This document shows positions 37,288-45,238 of a stretch of DNA of 45,238 nucleotides, piece after piece (the first letter of the stretch is position 1; the number at the start of each line of letters is the position of its first letter). Source of the stretch: Archangiaceae bacterium (GTDB taxonomy: Bacteria > Myxococcota > Myxococcia > Myxococcales > Myxococcaceae); the NCBI GenBank assembly GCA_016879935.1, contig JAACJQ010000266.1, positions 1 through 45,238 on the forward strand. The letters run 5' to 3'. A program made the position numbers and the translations under genes. The notes below the pieces were generated by a model. The model saw only the letters and a program-made list of their open reading frames with translations, was not told the DNA's origin and made no database searches.

Positions 37288-39789
37288 ATGCCCAGTCCGT
37301 CTCGCATCGCCCTCTGCGCGCTCGCGCTCGCGCTCATCACCGCCTGCTCCCCGGAGTCTCAGCGCTGCACACCGGGAAAGTCCGAGCTCTGCGCGTGCCC
37401 GGGTGGGCGCCAGGGCGCTCAGGTCTGTGAACCGTCGGGCCTCACCTTCACCACCTGCGACTGCGGTTCTGGCGCTTCGGGCGGCGGCAGCGCTGGCGGC
37501 TCGTCGGGTGGAGGCACGGCGGCGTGCACCCTCGCTTGCGGCACCAACGGCCGCTGCGTCGACACCGGCTCCACCCAGACCTGCGCGTGCAACACCGGCT
37601 ACTCAGGCGTGCTCTGCACGCAATGCGCGGCCGGTTTTCAGGACAATGATGGCAACGGCACCTGTCTGCCGACGTGCGCGACGCTCGGCCTCACCTGTTC
37701 TGCACATGGCAGCTGTACCGAACAGAGCGGCACCGCGACCTGCACCTGCGCGCCTGCCTACAGCGGGCTCAACTGCGCCACCTGCGCCGCGGGGTTCCAG
37801 GACGCCGATGGTGACGGCGTCTGCCGCCCCTCGTGTACCAGCGCGACGTGCTCGGGCCACGGCACCTGCGCCGACTCCACGGGCCAGACCGTGTGCACCT
37901 GCGCTCCCGGCTACACGGGCGCGACCTGCACCACCTGCAGCTCTGGTTTTCAGGACAACGACGGCAACGGCACCTGCTCGGCGTCGTGCACGGCGAGCAC
38001 CTGCGCTGGCCACGGAACGTGCGCCGACACCTCCGGCACCGCCACCTGCACCTGCGCGACCGGCCACACTGGCGCCACGTGCTCGACGTGCGCCACCGGC
38101 TTTCAGGACAACGACGGCGACGGCAGCTGCCTTGCGGCGTGCACCACCTCGAGCTGCAACGGGCACGGCACCTGCGCAGACGCGACGGGGTCGGCGACGT
38201 GCACCTGCGCCACCGGCTACACGGGCCTCGGCTGCTCGACCTGCGCGACCGGGTTTCAGGACAACGACGGCAACGGGTCGTGCCTGGCGAGCTGCGCGAC
38301 GACGACGTGCGAGAGCAACTCGTTCTGCCGAGACAGCGCGGGGGCCGCGACCTGCGTCTGTCACAGCGGCTACTCGGCGGCGGCAGACGGCGGCGCCGGC
38401 TGCACCTGGTCGGGCGGGCTTCGTGACCCCTCGCTCATCGACGCACCCGCGGGGCAGTGGCAGGTCGACGGTGGCTGGCAGTGGAACCCCAACGACGGCG
38501 GCGTGCTCACCGTCACCATGTGCGCCCACCAGGGCTCCTTCATTCAGCGAAACGTGGTGATGCCTCCCGCGTCGACGGAGCCACTCGCGCTGGTGATGAC
38601 GCATCAGGGCTCGAGCGGCACCCAGGGCTTCGCCGTGCGCGTCGGTCAGTCGGTGGTGATGACCGAAGCGCTCCAGAGCTTCGCGCAGACACGCGCGTAC
38701 TGCCTCGGCGAGGGCGCGATGACGAACGGCCCCACCTCGGTCGAGGTCCGCACCGCCACCATCGACTCCAGCGGCTGCTTCTTCCAGCCGGCCACGCTCG
38801 AGCAGCTCGAGCTCGTTCCCGCGGGTGGGCTCTGCCCTGCCATCGGCGCGGTGACGAACGGCGACTTCGAAGGTGGTGGTGGCTGGCTGCTGTCGGGCGG
38901 CGCCTCCATCGTGCCCGGCGCCATCGACTCGAGCCGCGGCCTGCGAATGAGCATGGCCACCGAGTGCGACACGGCGAGCGCAGCGACGATGTTCTCGGCC
39001 CCGCTGGCCTCTTCGCGCTCGAACGCGGCGCTGCGCTTCAAGGTTCGTGGCACCAGCGGCTCGGTGCTCGAGGTCTCCAGCGGCCTCTCGCTCAGTTCGG
39101 CGGCCCGCCTCGCGCGCATCACCACGCCGGGCGCCCTCGTCACCCAGACCGTCTGCCTGCCGTCGGCGCTCGCCGGCAGCGTGCCGTTCGTCTGGTTCAC
39201 GCTTCGGCACGTAGGCCAGACGAGCTGCGCGACGCCCGAGGTGCGCACCGTCGAGCTCGACGACGTTCAGCTCGTCTCGGACCCGTCGTGTCCCGGTGGC
39301 GACGTGGTCAACGGCGGCTTCGAGATGCCTGATGGGCTGCCGTGGGTCGTCAGCACCAACACTCCGCTCGTGTCGAACGCAGGCGTGCTCGTCAGCCCCG
39401 CGCAGGCCCGGGGCGGCTGGGCGTTCTGGCGCGCGACGACGGGAGCGTGCAGCAGCTCGACGACGGAGCAGCTGGTGAAGGTGCCGGCGGTCTCGGCTTC
39501 GGGAGCAGGCCCGGCGGTGCGGTTCTTCTACCGGCGCTCGGGCGGTGGTGGCACGGTGAACCTCGCGCTCCAGAACGGCTCCTTCGTCTGGTCCGGCACC
39601 GTGCTCCTGTCACCCGCGCTGAACTGGACGCGCCAGGTCGTGTGCCTGCCATCGTCACGCGCTGGGCTCCCCGTCTCGCTGACGTTCTTGCAGAGCGGCG
39701 GCCCGGGAACGTGCGGCTCGGCCACCGTCACCGAGCGGCTCGACCTCGACGACGTCGAAGTCACCACCGATTCTTCCTGTCCTCCCTGA
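37288..39789 (+). CDS. EGF-repeat lipoprotein with two C-terminal beta domains
   Basis: 833 residues from ATG 37288; the lipobox is LITAC. After a Gly/Ser linker, residues ~75-380 hold six EGF-like modules (for example [18 protein letters not shown]) separated by five nearly identical [11 protein letters not shown] spacers, whose D-N-D-G-N-G resembles a calcium-binding loop. The C-terminal ~450 residues hold two jelly-roll-like modules, starting at [15 protein letters not shown] and [15 protein letters not shown], of the type found in carbohydrate-binding proteins. It is a large outer-surface protein, probably for adhesion or binding. Near-identical modules suggest recent internal duplication. 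Confidence 0.9.
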   Translation: MPSPSRIALCALALALITACSPESQRCTPGKSELCACPGGRQGAQVCEPSGLTFTTCDCGSGASGGGSAGGSSGGGTAACTLACGTNGRCVDTGSTQTCACNTGYSGVLCTQCAAGFQDNDGNGTCLPTCATLGLTCSAHGSCTEQSGTATCTCAPAYSGLNCATCAAGFQDADGDGVCRPSCTSATCSGHGTCADSTGQTVCTCAPGYTGATCTTCSSGFQDNDGNGTCSASCTASTCAGHGTCADTSGTATCTCATGHTGATCSTCATGFQDNDGDGSCLAACTTSSCNGHGTCADATGSATCTCATGYTGLGCSTCATGFQDNDGNGSCLASCATTTCESNSFCRDSAGAATCVCHSGYSAAADGGAGCTWSGGLRDPSLIDAPAGQWQVDGGWQWNPNDGGVLTVTMCAHQGSFIQRNVVMPPASTEPLALVMTHQGSSGTQGFAVRVGQSVVMTEALQSFAQTRAYCLGEGAMTNGPTSVEVRTATIDSSGCFFQPATLEQLELVPAGGLCPAIGAVTNGDFEGGGGWLLSGGASIVPGAIDSSRGLRMSMATECDTASAATMFSAPLASSRSNAALRFKVRGTSGSVLEVSSGLSLSSAARLARITTPGALVTQTVCLPSALAGSVPFVWFTLRHVGQTSCATPEVRTVELDDVQLVSDPSCPGGDVVNGGFEMPDGLPWVVSTNTPLVSNAGVLVSPAQARGGWAFWRATTGACSSSTTEQLVKVPAVSASGAGPAVRFFYRRSGGGGTVNLALQNGSFVWSGTVLLSPALNWTRQVVCLPSSRAGLPVSLTFLQSGGPGTCGSATVTERLDLDDVEVTTDSSCPP

Positions 39790-39811
39790 CGCTCTTCGCT
39801 ACGAGTCGGGC

Positions 39812-40444
39812 ATGCCCGAACTCTGGGAAGCGCAGTTCGCGTCGAAGCGGCTGATGTGGGGCGAGGCGCCGACGCGCTCCGCCCTGCTGGCGCGTGACTT
39901 CTTCGTGGCCCGAGGTGCGCGCGACGTGCTCATTCCGGGCGTTGGGTACGGGCGCAACGCGAAGCCGTTTCTCGAGCGGGGGCTGCAGGTCACCGGCATC
40001 GAGATCTCCGAGTCGGCCATCGCGCAGGCGCGCTCCGAGCTCGGGCTGACGTTTCCGATTCACCATGGGGCCGTTGGCGCGATGCCGTTCGACGACGCGC
40101 AGTACGACGCCGTCTTCGCCTACGGGCTCGCGTACCTGCTCGACGCCGCGGGGCGCGCGAAGTTCTACGCCGACTGCTTTCACCTGCTGCGGCCCGGCGG
40201 TGCGATGTGGTTCACGCTCATCTCGAAGACCGCGCCCATGTACGGCCAGGGCCCGAAGCTCGGTGAGGACTGGTACGAGCGCGCGCCCGGCCTGCCGATG
40301 TTCTTCTATGGCCGCGAGTCGGTGCAGCGTGAGCTCGGCGCGTACGGAATCACCGAGGTCTCCGAGATCGACGAGCCCGTCCACGGCGGCTCGTACCCGT
40401 TCCTGAACGTCGTCTGCGTGAAGACGAAGCCGGAGCGAGACTGA
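39812..40444 (+). CDS. Class I SAM-dependent methyltransferase
   Basis: 210 residues. [15 protein letters not shown] is the SAM-binding motif I and [11 protein letters not shown] the post-I acidic residue. [18 protein letters not shown] and [15 protein letters not shown] match motifs II and III. The N-terminus [21 protein letters not shown] is like that of TehB/thiopurine-type enzymes that act on small molecules. The substrate is unknown. Its last 30 bases, including the stop, are copied downstream together with the following hairpin. Confidence 0.9.
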   Translation: MPELWEAQFASKRLMWGEAPTRSALLARDFFVARGARDVLIPGVGYGRNAKPFLERGLQVTGIEISESAIAQARSELGLTFPIHHGAVGAMPFDDAQYDAVFAYGLAYLLDAAGRAKFYADCFHLLRPGGAMWFTLISKTAPMYGQGPKLGEDWYERAPGLPMFFYGRESVQRELGAYGITEVSEIDEPVHGGSYPFLNVVCVKTKPERD

Positions 40445-40483
40445 GGAGCGGCGGCTCCTTGAGTTCTGTTCAACCGTGCCGCG
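40415..40483 (+). repeat. Copy 1 of a direct repeat: methyltransferase tail plus terminator hairpin
   Basis: About 69 bases that begin in the last codons of the methyltransferase (TGCGTGAAGACG...) and run through the stop and the hairpin to GTGCCGCG. It recurs 106 bases downstream with about five differences including one indel. Confidence 0.88.
40444..40459 (+). terminator. Terminator-like hairpin after the methyltransferase
   Basis: AGGAGC (40444-40449), loop GGCG, GCTCCT (40454-40459), then TTGAG. A perfect 6-bp GC-rich stem, starting on the last base of the stop codon. No long U-run. Confidence 0.6.
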
Positions 40484-40520
40484 GCGAGTGTGGCTCGCGA
40501 CGGCGAAGTCGAACTGGCAA

Positions 40521-40588
40521 TGCGTGAAGACGAAGCCGGAGCGAGCCTGAGGAGCGGCGGCTCCTGAGTTCTGCTGAACCGTGCCGCG
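40521..40588 (+). repeat. Copy 2 of the direct repeat
   Basis: Duplicates copy 1 in gene-free DNA: the methyltransferase tail, stop and hairpin, up to four bases from the end of the convergent coiled-coil gene. It is not translated as part of a gene. Confidence 0.88.
40550..40565. terminator. Second copy of the terminator-like hairpin
   Basis: AGGAGC (40550-40555), loop GGCG, GCTCCT (40560-40565). Being a palindrome it could also stop transcripts of the convergent gene that ends at 40592. Confidence 0.55.
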
Positions 40589-40591
40589 TCG

Positions 40592-43129
40592 TCACCAACT
40601 CTGCGGCACGAGCTTCTCCTGCTTCATGAACGCGACGAGCGACTCGATGCTCTGCGGGCCGATGTACAGGCCCATCACCGTGCCGCGACGGTCGACCGTG
40701 TCGAGGTCGCCCTGCTTCTTCTCGGCGTACTTCCACTCGTCGTTCACCGGCATGTCCTTCACGCGCTTCACGAGGGCCTCGAGCTGGCCCTTGTCGAGCG
40801 AGTCGAGCTGCTTCAGCAACGCGGCGGGCGTCTGGTGCAGCGCCGCGGCGAGCTGTGGAATCACCGAGCCCACTGGCCGCAGGTCTTTCTGCAACACGTC
40901 GGACAACGCGTCGGCGGTGCCAGGCTTGAGACCGGCGTAGTCACGCAGGAACCGCTCGGTCTCCTTCTCGGCGGCGACCTCGGCCTCCTTCGCGGGGTTC
41001 TTGCCGAAGACGTACTTCGCGACCGTCGAGCCAATCATCAGCGCCGCGCCGAACGCCTGGCCGCCGGGCACCGCCATCATCATCGCGCCGAGCCCCGCGT
41101 AGATGCTCATCGCGCCGTCGAACGACTTGCCCGAGTACATCTCCTGGAAGCCCTTCGCGAGGTCGAGCGCACCGAGCACCGGGCCGGCGGCACCCGCGAG
41201 CTTCTCGAACACCGCCGCGTCCTTCGACATGAACGAGACCAGCTCGCTGCCGAACTTCCCCGTCTCGATGATCTGCTTCATCTGGTCGACGGTGCCCTTG
41301 TCGCCGAAGTTGGCCCAGCCCTCGATGAGCCCGGGCGCGGTGAGCAGCAGCCCGAGCGCCTTCGTCGTCTTGAACTCCTCACGCTTCAGCGTACCGACCG
41401 CCGCCTTCTCGGCCGCGAGCCGCTGCGTGGGCGACAGGTTCGAGTTGGCGATCTCGTTCATGCTGCCGACGAACGCGTCGACCTTCTCGTGGGGAATGCC
41501 GAGCAGCGCGGCGTTCTTCCTGACCAGGTTCGGCAGCGCCTCGGCGCCCTTCGTGAACGAGGTGTAGGTGATCATTCCCTTCGCGATGGCGTTGACGAGC
41601 TTGTCGGGCTTCTCGATCAACTTCTTCGCCTTCTCGGCGCTCTCGGCGAACTCGGTGAGGAAGTTCGGCTCGCCCTTCTTCTGCAGCTCGAAGGCCCGGT
41701 AGAGCTCGGCCTTGCCGGCCTTCGTCTCGAAGAGCGCCTCGCCGTGGCCCATCACGAGGCCCAGCTCTCCCGTCGCCTGCACGCCCGCCATGCCCGGAGC
41801 GGCCTTCGCCAGCCCATCGAGCGTGCCTGCCGTCGCGGCCTCGAGCACGCCGAGGTACGGCTTCGCGGCCGCTTCGTAGGCGGCGTACTCGGCCGCGTGC
41901 TTCGCCTTGAAGTCGTCGTAGTACTTCTGCAGCGCGGGCTGCGGCACGGCCTGACCGAAGCCGAGCGTGATGCGCGCGACCTCGGCGTTGAGCGCGTCGA
42001 CCTTCTTCTTCGCGCCCTCGAACTTCTTCCGAAGGCTGGCCATCGAGGTGGCGGCCTCTTCCGTCAACGCGGCGGCAGCCTGCGTCTTGCCGGCCTTCAC
42101 GAGCGCGGCGGAGAAGCCGGCGAGCTCCTTCGCGCCCTCGCCACGCGAGAACTTCGCGGTGAAGGCGTTGAGCAGGAAGCTGTCTTCGCCGGTGGTGCCC
42201 TTCGCCATCAGCGAGAGCAGCTGCTCCCGCGCGGCGCCGGTGGTGTGTTCGACGGCGTTGCCCAGCTCACGGGCTGCGCTCGGGTCGGTGTTCGCGTCGT
42301 TGATCATTCGCGACAGCTCGGGGCCGGCCTTCGACAACAACAGCAGCTGCTGCTTCTCGTCGGCGCCATCGAGCTGATCAGCGAACACGGTCGCGCCGTT
42401 GGCGCTGCCAGCGCGCAGGGCCGAGCGAATCGAGGCGAGGTCGAAGTCGGCGGCCTGGTCGGGCGTAAAGGGAGCGGGGGCTCCGAGCAGCGCGATCTGC
42501 TTCTCGCGCGAGAGGCTGGCCGCGTCTTGCAGCGAGGCCTGGCGCTCGCCATCGGCCGACTTCCAGCGGTTCGCCTCGAAGGTGCTCTGCTGACGGCCGG
42601 TGAGCCGCGAGCGCAGCACGTCGACGCCTGCCTCGAGGGTCGAGAGCGCGGCGGTCTCCTTCGCCAGCTTCGCCTTCGCGGCGTCGCGCTGCGCGAGGAG
42701 CCTGGGTGACGGGTGCTTCGACGACTTCACCTTCGCCTCGAGCGTGGCGAGCGCGTCGGCGGCGCCCTGCCGGTCCTTCGCCTTCGCGTCTCGTTCGGCG
42801 ACGGCACGCTCGAGCCCGCTGGCGAGGTTCGCCGCCTTCTGCTTCAGCTTCGGGCCCTGCAGCGTGCTCACCGACGTGTCGAGCGCCGCCGTGAGCTTGA
42901 ACACCTTGTCGTTCGCCTTCTCGAGCTGGTCACGGAGCGCCGACAGCTTCTTCTCGAGCGCAGGCTTCTGCGCGGCAGGCGCGGCGTTGCGAGCGGCCAC
43001 GGCGGTCTGCACGCGCTGCTTCAGGTTGTCGGCCGTCGCAGTCGCGGCCTCGAGCTGGCGTTCGAGCGACCCGAGCGACGCGGTCGAGGGCGGAGCGATG
43101 GGCTTCGGAGCAATCTTCGGAGGGCTCAT
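40592..43129 (-). CDS. Large coiled-coil protein with a hydrophobic hairpin, unrecognised
   Basis: 845 residues from ATG 43129. Residues ~1-35 are Pro-rich and unordered. Residues ~20-190 form a coiled coil (SLERQLEAATATADNLKQRV and similar). The middle is helical and rich in Ala/Lys. At ~673-710 a Gly-rich hydrophobic stretch (SIYAGLGAMMMAVPGGQ and AFGAALMIGSTVAKYVFG) could be a membrane hairpin. There is no signal peptide. The C-terminus is helical and soluble. This general layout is seen in pore-forming or secreted effector/translocator proteins, but no family motif is recognised. No immunity-like gene is evident next to it. Function unknown. Confidence 0.78.
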   Translation of the reverse strand: MSPPKIAPKPIAPPSTASLGSLERQLEAATATADNLKQRVQTAVAARNAAPAAQKPALEKKLSALRDQLEKANDKVFKLTAALDTSVSTLQGPKLKQKAANLASGLERAVAERDAKAKDRQGAADALATLEAKVKSSKHPSPRLLAQRDAAKAKLAKETAALSTLEAGVDVLRSRLTGRQQSTFEANRWKSADGERQASLQDAASLSREKQIALLGAPAPFTPDQAADFDLASIRSALRAGSANGATVFADQLDGADEKQQLLLLSKAGPELSRMINDANTDPSAARELGNAVEHTTGAAREQLLSLMAKGTTGEDSFLLNAFTAKFSRGEGAKELAGFSAALVKAGKTQAAAALTEEAATSMASLRKKFEGAKKKVDALNAEVARITLGFGQAVPQPALQKYYDDFKAKHAAEYAAYEAAAKPYLGVLEAATAGTLDGLAKAAPGMAGVQATGELGLVMGHGEALFETKAGKAELYRAFELQKKGEPNFLTEFAESAEKAKKLIEKPDKLVNAIAKGMITYTSFTKGAEALPNLVRKNAALLGIPHEKVDAFVGSMNEIANSNLSPTQRLAAEKAAVGTLKREEFKTTKALGLLLTAPGLIEGWANFGDKGTVDQMKQIIETGKFGSELVSFMSKDAAVFEKLAGAAGPVLGALDLAKGFQEMYSGKSFDGAMSIYAGLGAMMMAVPGGQAFGAALMIGSTVAKYVFGKNPAKEAEVAAEKETERFLRDYAGLKPGTADALSDVLQKDLRPVGSVIPQLAAALHQTPAALLKQLDSLDKGQLEALVKRVKDMPVNDEWKYAEKKQGDLDTVDRRGTVMGLYIGPQSIESLVAFMKQEKLVPQSW

Positions 43130-43231
43130 GCCCGTGTTCTCGAAAGGCCCCGCGAGAACCGGACATCGCCTCTGCAACCTCGCGCACTCACTCGGGTCTG
43201 CGCGAGAGGCGTGCGACTGGGATTCTCGGAT

Positions 43232-44197
43232 TTAGAGGCTGCGCTCGAGGCGGGCGTAGCTCTGCTCCATGCCCTCGGTCATCCCCGTCGCGAGCACTGC
43301 GTCGCGCACCTCTTTGCTCGGGTACGTGATGGTGATGGTGAGCAGCGTGCCGCCCGGCACGGTCGTCAACGTCAGCTCGTTGCGGGTGCCTGGGCCCGCC
43401 ATGCCGATCATCTGCTCGGTGGTGACGGCTCGATGCGGCGGGGCCGACTCGAGGAGCTCGCCTTCGAACCCGAAGCGCTCTCCGCCACCGGCCTTCTCCC
43501 ACTCGTAGCGGTAGCGCTCGCCGACCTTCGCCGCGACGTCGCAGACCGGCATGGTCCAGCCATCGGGGCCGAGGAGCCACCGGGTCAGCAGCGCGCGTTC
43601 GTGATGCGCACGCCACACCTGCTGAACGGACCCGCGAATGACGCGGCTGATGCGCACGTGGGTGTCGTCGAGGAGCTGCGCGTGCGTCGCGCGAGTGGCG
43701 GCGAACGTGGTGAGGTCGGCCAGCACGTCGTCGATCTGCCCCATCGCCGACTTCATGCCCTCCATCATTCCCATCTTCACCATGGTCTCCATGGCCTCGA
43801 GGTTCGGGAACTGGGTGACGCTGACGAAGCGGGAGCCCTTCGCGGTCGCCTCGAAGGTGAAGCGCATGCGCATGCTGGGCAGTTTGGTGTCCTTCGAGCC
43901 GTCGGGCTTTGCGAACCCGTCTTCGACCTCGATGAGCCGCTGGTGCTCGACGGCCAGAAAGCGCCACCACCCATGCGAGGCTTCTCCGTTCGGCCCCTTC
44001 ATCACGTAGTGCGACTCGCCGCCGACGGCCATGTCGTGACGGAGGAACGTCGCGGGCCACTCCCTGGGGCCCCAGAACTTCTCGAGCTGGCGCGGGTCGG
44101 AATACGCCTCCCAGAGCCGCGTGACGGGAACCGGGTAGTCGGCGGTGACGGTGAGGGTCAGCGTTTGGGCGTCGGAGGTGATGTTGGTGATGGGCAC
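43232..44197 (-). CDS. SRPBCC/AHSA1 protein with two START-like domains
   Basis: 321 residues from a GTG at 44197, which has an AAGGAG Shine-Dalgarno; the longer open frame upstream is antisense to the regulator. Two AHSA1-like domains follow: residues ~10-150 (YPVPVTRLWEAYSDPRQLEKFWGP, then FEATAKGSRFVSV) and ~170-320 (VRISRVIRGSVQQVWRAHHERALLTRWLLGP, in blocks, then LTLTTVPGGTLLTITITY). The family binds hydrophobic ligands or co-chaperones; this type is usually paired with ArsR regulators. It overlaps the regulator's 3' end by 40 bases, which implies tight coupling. Confidence 0.88.
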   Translation of the reverse strand: MPITNITSDAQTLTLTVTADYPVPVTRLWEAYSDPRQLEKFWGPREWPATFLRHDMAVGGESHYVMKGPNGEASHGWWRFLAVEHQRLIEVEDGFAKPDGSKDTKLPSMRMRFTFEATAKGSRFVSVTQFPNLEAMETMVKMGMMEGMKSAMGQIDDVLADLTTFAATRATHAQLLDDTHVRISRVIRGSVQQVWRAHHERALLTRWLLGPDGWTMPVCDVAAKVGERYRYEWEKAGGGERFGFEGELLESAPPHRAVTTEQMIGMAGPGTRNELTLTTVPGGTLLTITITYPSKEVRDAVLATGMTEGMEQSYARLERSL

Positions 44198-44544
44198 GGG
44201 GGTTCTCCTTCTGAGAGCACTTCGTCGAGTCGGGAAATTCGGGAGCGCCAGAGGTCTTCGAGCTGGCTCAGGGCCTCGCGCGTGCGAGCGAGGCGGTCGG
44301 GTTCTCCGCGCACGATGCGCTCGCGGCCGTTGGCGACTTTGCTGACCAGCCCTGCCTGCTCCAACACCGCGACGTGCTTCTGCACCGCCGCGAAGGACAT
44401 GTCGTAGCGCGCGGCCAGGGCCGACACGGTGGCCGTCTCGCCCGAGAGCAGCCGCGCCACGATGTCGCGGCGGGTCGCGTCGGCGAGCGCACGGAAGAGC
44501 TGGTCGAGCTCGGACGGCGCCAACGTGGAGGGCCATACAACCAT
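44158..44544 (-). CDS. ArsR-family repressor
   Basis: 128 residues from ATG 44544, the start that lies on the palindrome. Winged HTH: LDQLFRALADATRRDIVARLL, ATVSALAARYDMSFAAVQKHVAVLEQAGLV (in blocks) and the wing GRERIV. No Cys metal-binding motif is visible, so it is probably a non-metal ArsR of the type that controls SRPBCC genes. Its coding end overlaps the SRPBCC start by 40 bases in another frame. Autoregulation is expected from the operator. Confidence 0.9.
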   Translation of the reverse strand: MVVWPSTLAPSELDQLFRALADATRRDIVARLLSGETATVSALAARYDMSFAAVQKHVAVLEQAGLVSKVANGRERIVRGEPDRLARTREALSQLEDLWRSRISRLDEVLSEGEPPCPSPTSPPTPKR

Positions 44545-44554
44545 TTGGTTGTAT
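44535..44554. promoter_or_regulatory. ArsR operator overlapping the arsR start codon
   Basis: ATACAACCA (44535-44543), two bases, TGGTTGTAT (44546-44554): perfect 9-base arms. The ATG of the repressor lies in the palindrome. A TATATA (minus strand 44557-44552) could be the -10, which would put the transcript start at or near the ATG, i.e. a leaderless message. Confidence 0.75.
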
Positions 44555-44676
44555 ATAGGACCGAGGGACTGTGGAGAGCAAGCGACGTGGCGATTCTCGA
44601 GTTGAATCGAGACCTTGCAGGTTCGCTCGACCGGGACCTCGAAGTTCGAACCCTGCGCGATGCTAGACGGTGGTTC

Positions 44677-45168
44677 ATGGACGCGTTGACCGCCCGGGTC
44701 GGAGCGCTGCGCCGCCGCCACAAGGAGCTCGAGCCCGAGGTCAAACGGCTCGAAGCGAACGCGGCGAACCTCGAGCGCCTGCTCGAGACGAGAGAAGACA
44801 GCGCGCTCACGCAACGGCTCGAGGTCGTGCAGGCCGAGCTCGAGAAGCTGCAGACCGAGTTCGAGCGGGTGACCGACGAGCTCGAAGGCGCCGAAGCCGA
44901 GGTGCTCGAGCAGGCCGAGTCCATCGACGAGCTGGAGCGACTGGTCGACTCGTTCTCGGTCGTCGCGCAGAAGGCGCCCGAGCTGTCGACGATGCTGAAC
45001 GCGATGCGGTCGATGGTGGGCGCGCTCGCGACGGCGAAGCGGCTTCAGCGCGCGCAGCCCGGCCTCGCGGAGCCGGCAGACATCGTCGCGTCACTCACGC
45101 GGGCGTTGATGCTGTTGGCCGAGACGATGTCGAAGGCGAGCTCCCATTCGAAACTGGGAGACCCGTGA
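44677..45168 (+). CDS. Small coiled-coil protein
   Basis: 163 residues from ATG 44677; the longer in-frame region upstream is antisense to the ArsR gene. Residues ~10-95 are a continuous heptad-rich coiled coil (RRRHKELEPEVKRLEANAANLERLLE and LEKLQTEFERVTDELEGAEAEVLE, in blocks). The C-terminal ~60 residues are helical. No domain is recognised. The partial gene at 45170 begins one base after its stop, so they are likely co-transcribed. Confidence 0.78.
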   Translation: MDALTARVGALRRRHKELEPEVKRLEANAANLERLLETREDSALTQRLEVVQAELEKLQTEFERVTDELEGAEAEVLEQAESIDELERLVDSFSVVAQKAPELSTMLNAMRSMVGALATAKRLQRAQPGLAEPADIVASLTRALMLLAETMSKASSHSKLGDP

Positions 45169-45169
45169 G

Positions 45170-45238
45170 ATGAAGCCGAAAGCGAAGACGCGAGCGGAGC
45201 GCGACTGCTGGTTCCTGCATCACTGCCGCGCGGTGCGA
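45170..45238 (+). CDS. Partial gene at the window edge
   Basis: An ATG one base after the stop of the coiled-coil gene opens 23 codons (MKPKAKTRAERDCWFLHHCR...) to the edge. The tight spacing suggests translational coupling. Too short to classify. Confidence 0.5.
   Translation, partial: MKPKAKTRAERDCWFLHHCRAVR

Noticed and set aside
40835-42709. 624-codon plus-strand frame opposite the large coiled-coil protein
   Set aside because: Leu/Arg/Gly/His-rich shadow of the coiled-coil gene, whose own frame has a coherent heptad pattern.

Overview
The window is high-GC DNA with dense gene packing and many ATGA start/stop overlaps. It encodes many lipoproteins with 'DAG'-rich mature N-termini, a MYXO-CTERM-like C-terminal anchor, low-complexity Gly-rich 18-bp minisatellites, FHA and PEGA-type proteins, and an ECF sigma operon. 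Together these point to a myxobacterium (phylum Myxococcota, probably suborder Cystobacterineae). This is inferred from protein style, since there is no rRNA or marker gene here. I saw no tRNA, rRNA, CRISPR array or insertion sequence.

Left part (1-14.5 kb). A minus-strand cluster runs from a flavodoxin-like gene through two paralogous lipoproteins and an outer-membrane-barrel-like protein into an ECF sigma factor cut by the window edge; the last four genes overlap by 4 bases. A plus-strand pair encodes a branched-chain amino acid ABC binding lipoprotein and one permease, without the second permease or the ATPases. Then come an exported PEBP protein, an AraC regulator divergent from a double-hotdog thioesterase, an FHA protein plus a metallo-beta-lactamase-fold hydrolase, a divergent DUF4386/LysR pair with an inverted-repeat operator candidate, a chemotaxis transducer followed by a probably frameshifted gene, and a ribosome hibernation factor.

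Middle (14.8-21.4 kb). A 1534-residue protein fuses a complete type IA topoisomerase III to a complete RecQ helicase through a repetitive linker. Next to it is a two-gene unit of a RecF/AAA_21-like ATPase and a DUF4276 Toprim-like protein, which looks like an anti-phage system. These are the most interesting loci in the window.

Right part (21.4-45 kb). Cell-surface and accessory functions dominate. They include a beta-helix protein with a MYXO-CTERM-like tail, a Cys-rich lipoprotein, a rifampicin-phosphotransferase-like dikinase with a tandem-HTH TetR regulator, a PEGA/TPR protein coupled to an FG-GAP lipoprotein, an exported lipoprotein carrying glucan-water-dikinase-like phosphohistidine and ATP-grasp motifs, an EEP-family phosphohydrolase, an EGF-repeat lipoprotein, a methyltransferase with a duplicated 3' end and terminator hairpin, a large coiled-coil protein with a hydrophobic hairpin, and an ArsR/SRPBCC pair with a clear palindromic operator on the start codon. 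A coiled-coil protein and a partial gene end the window.
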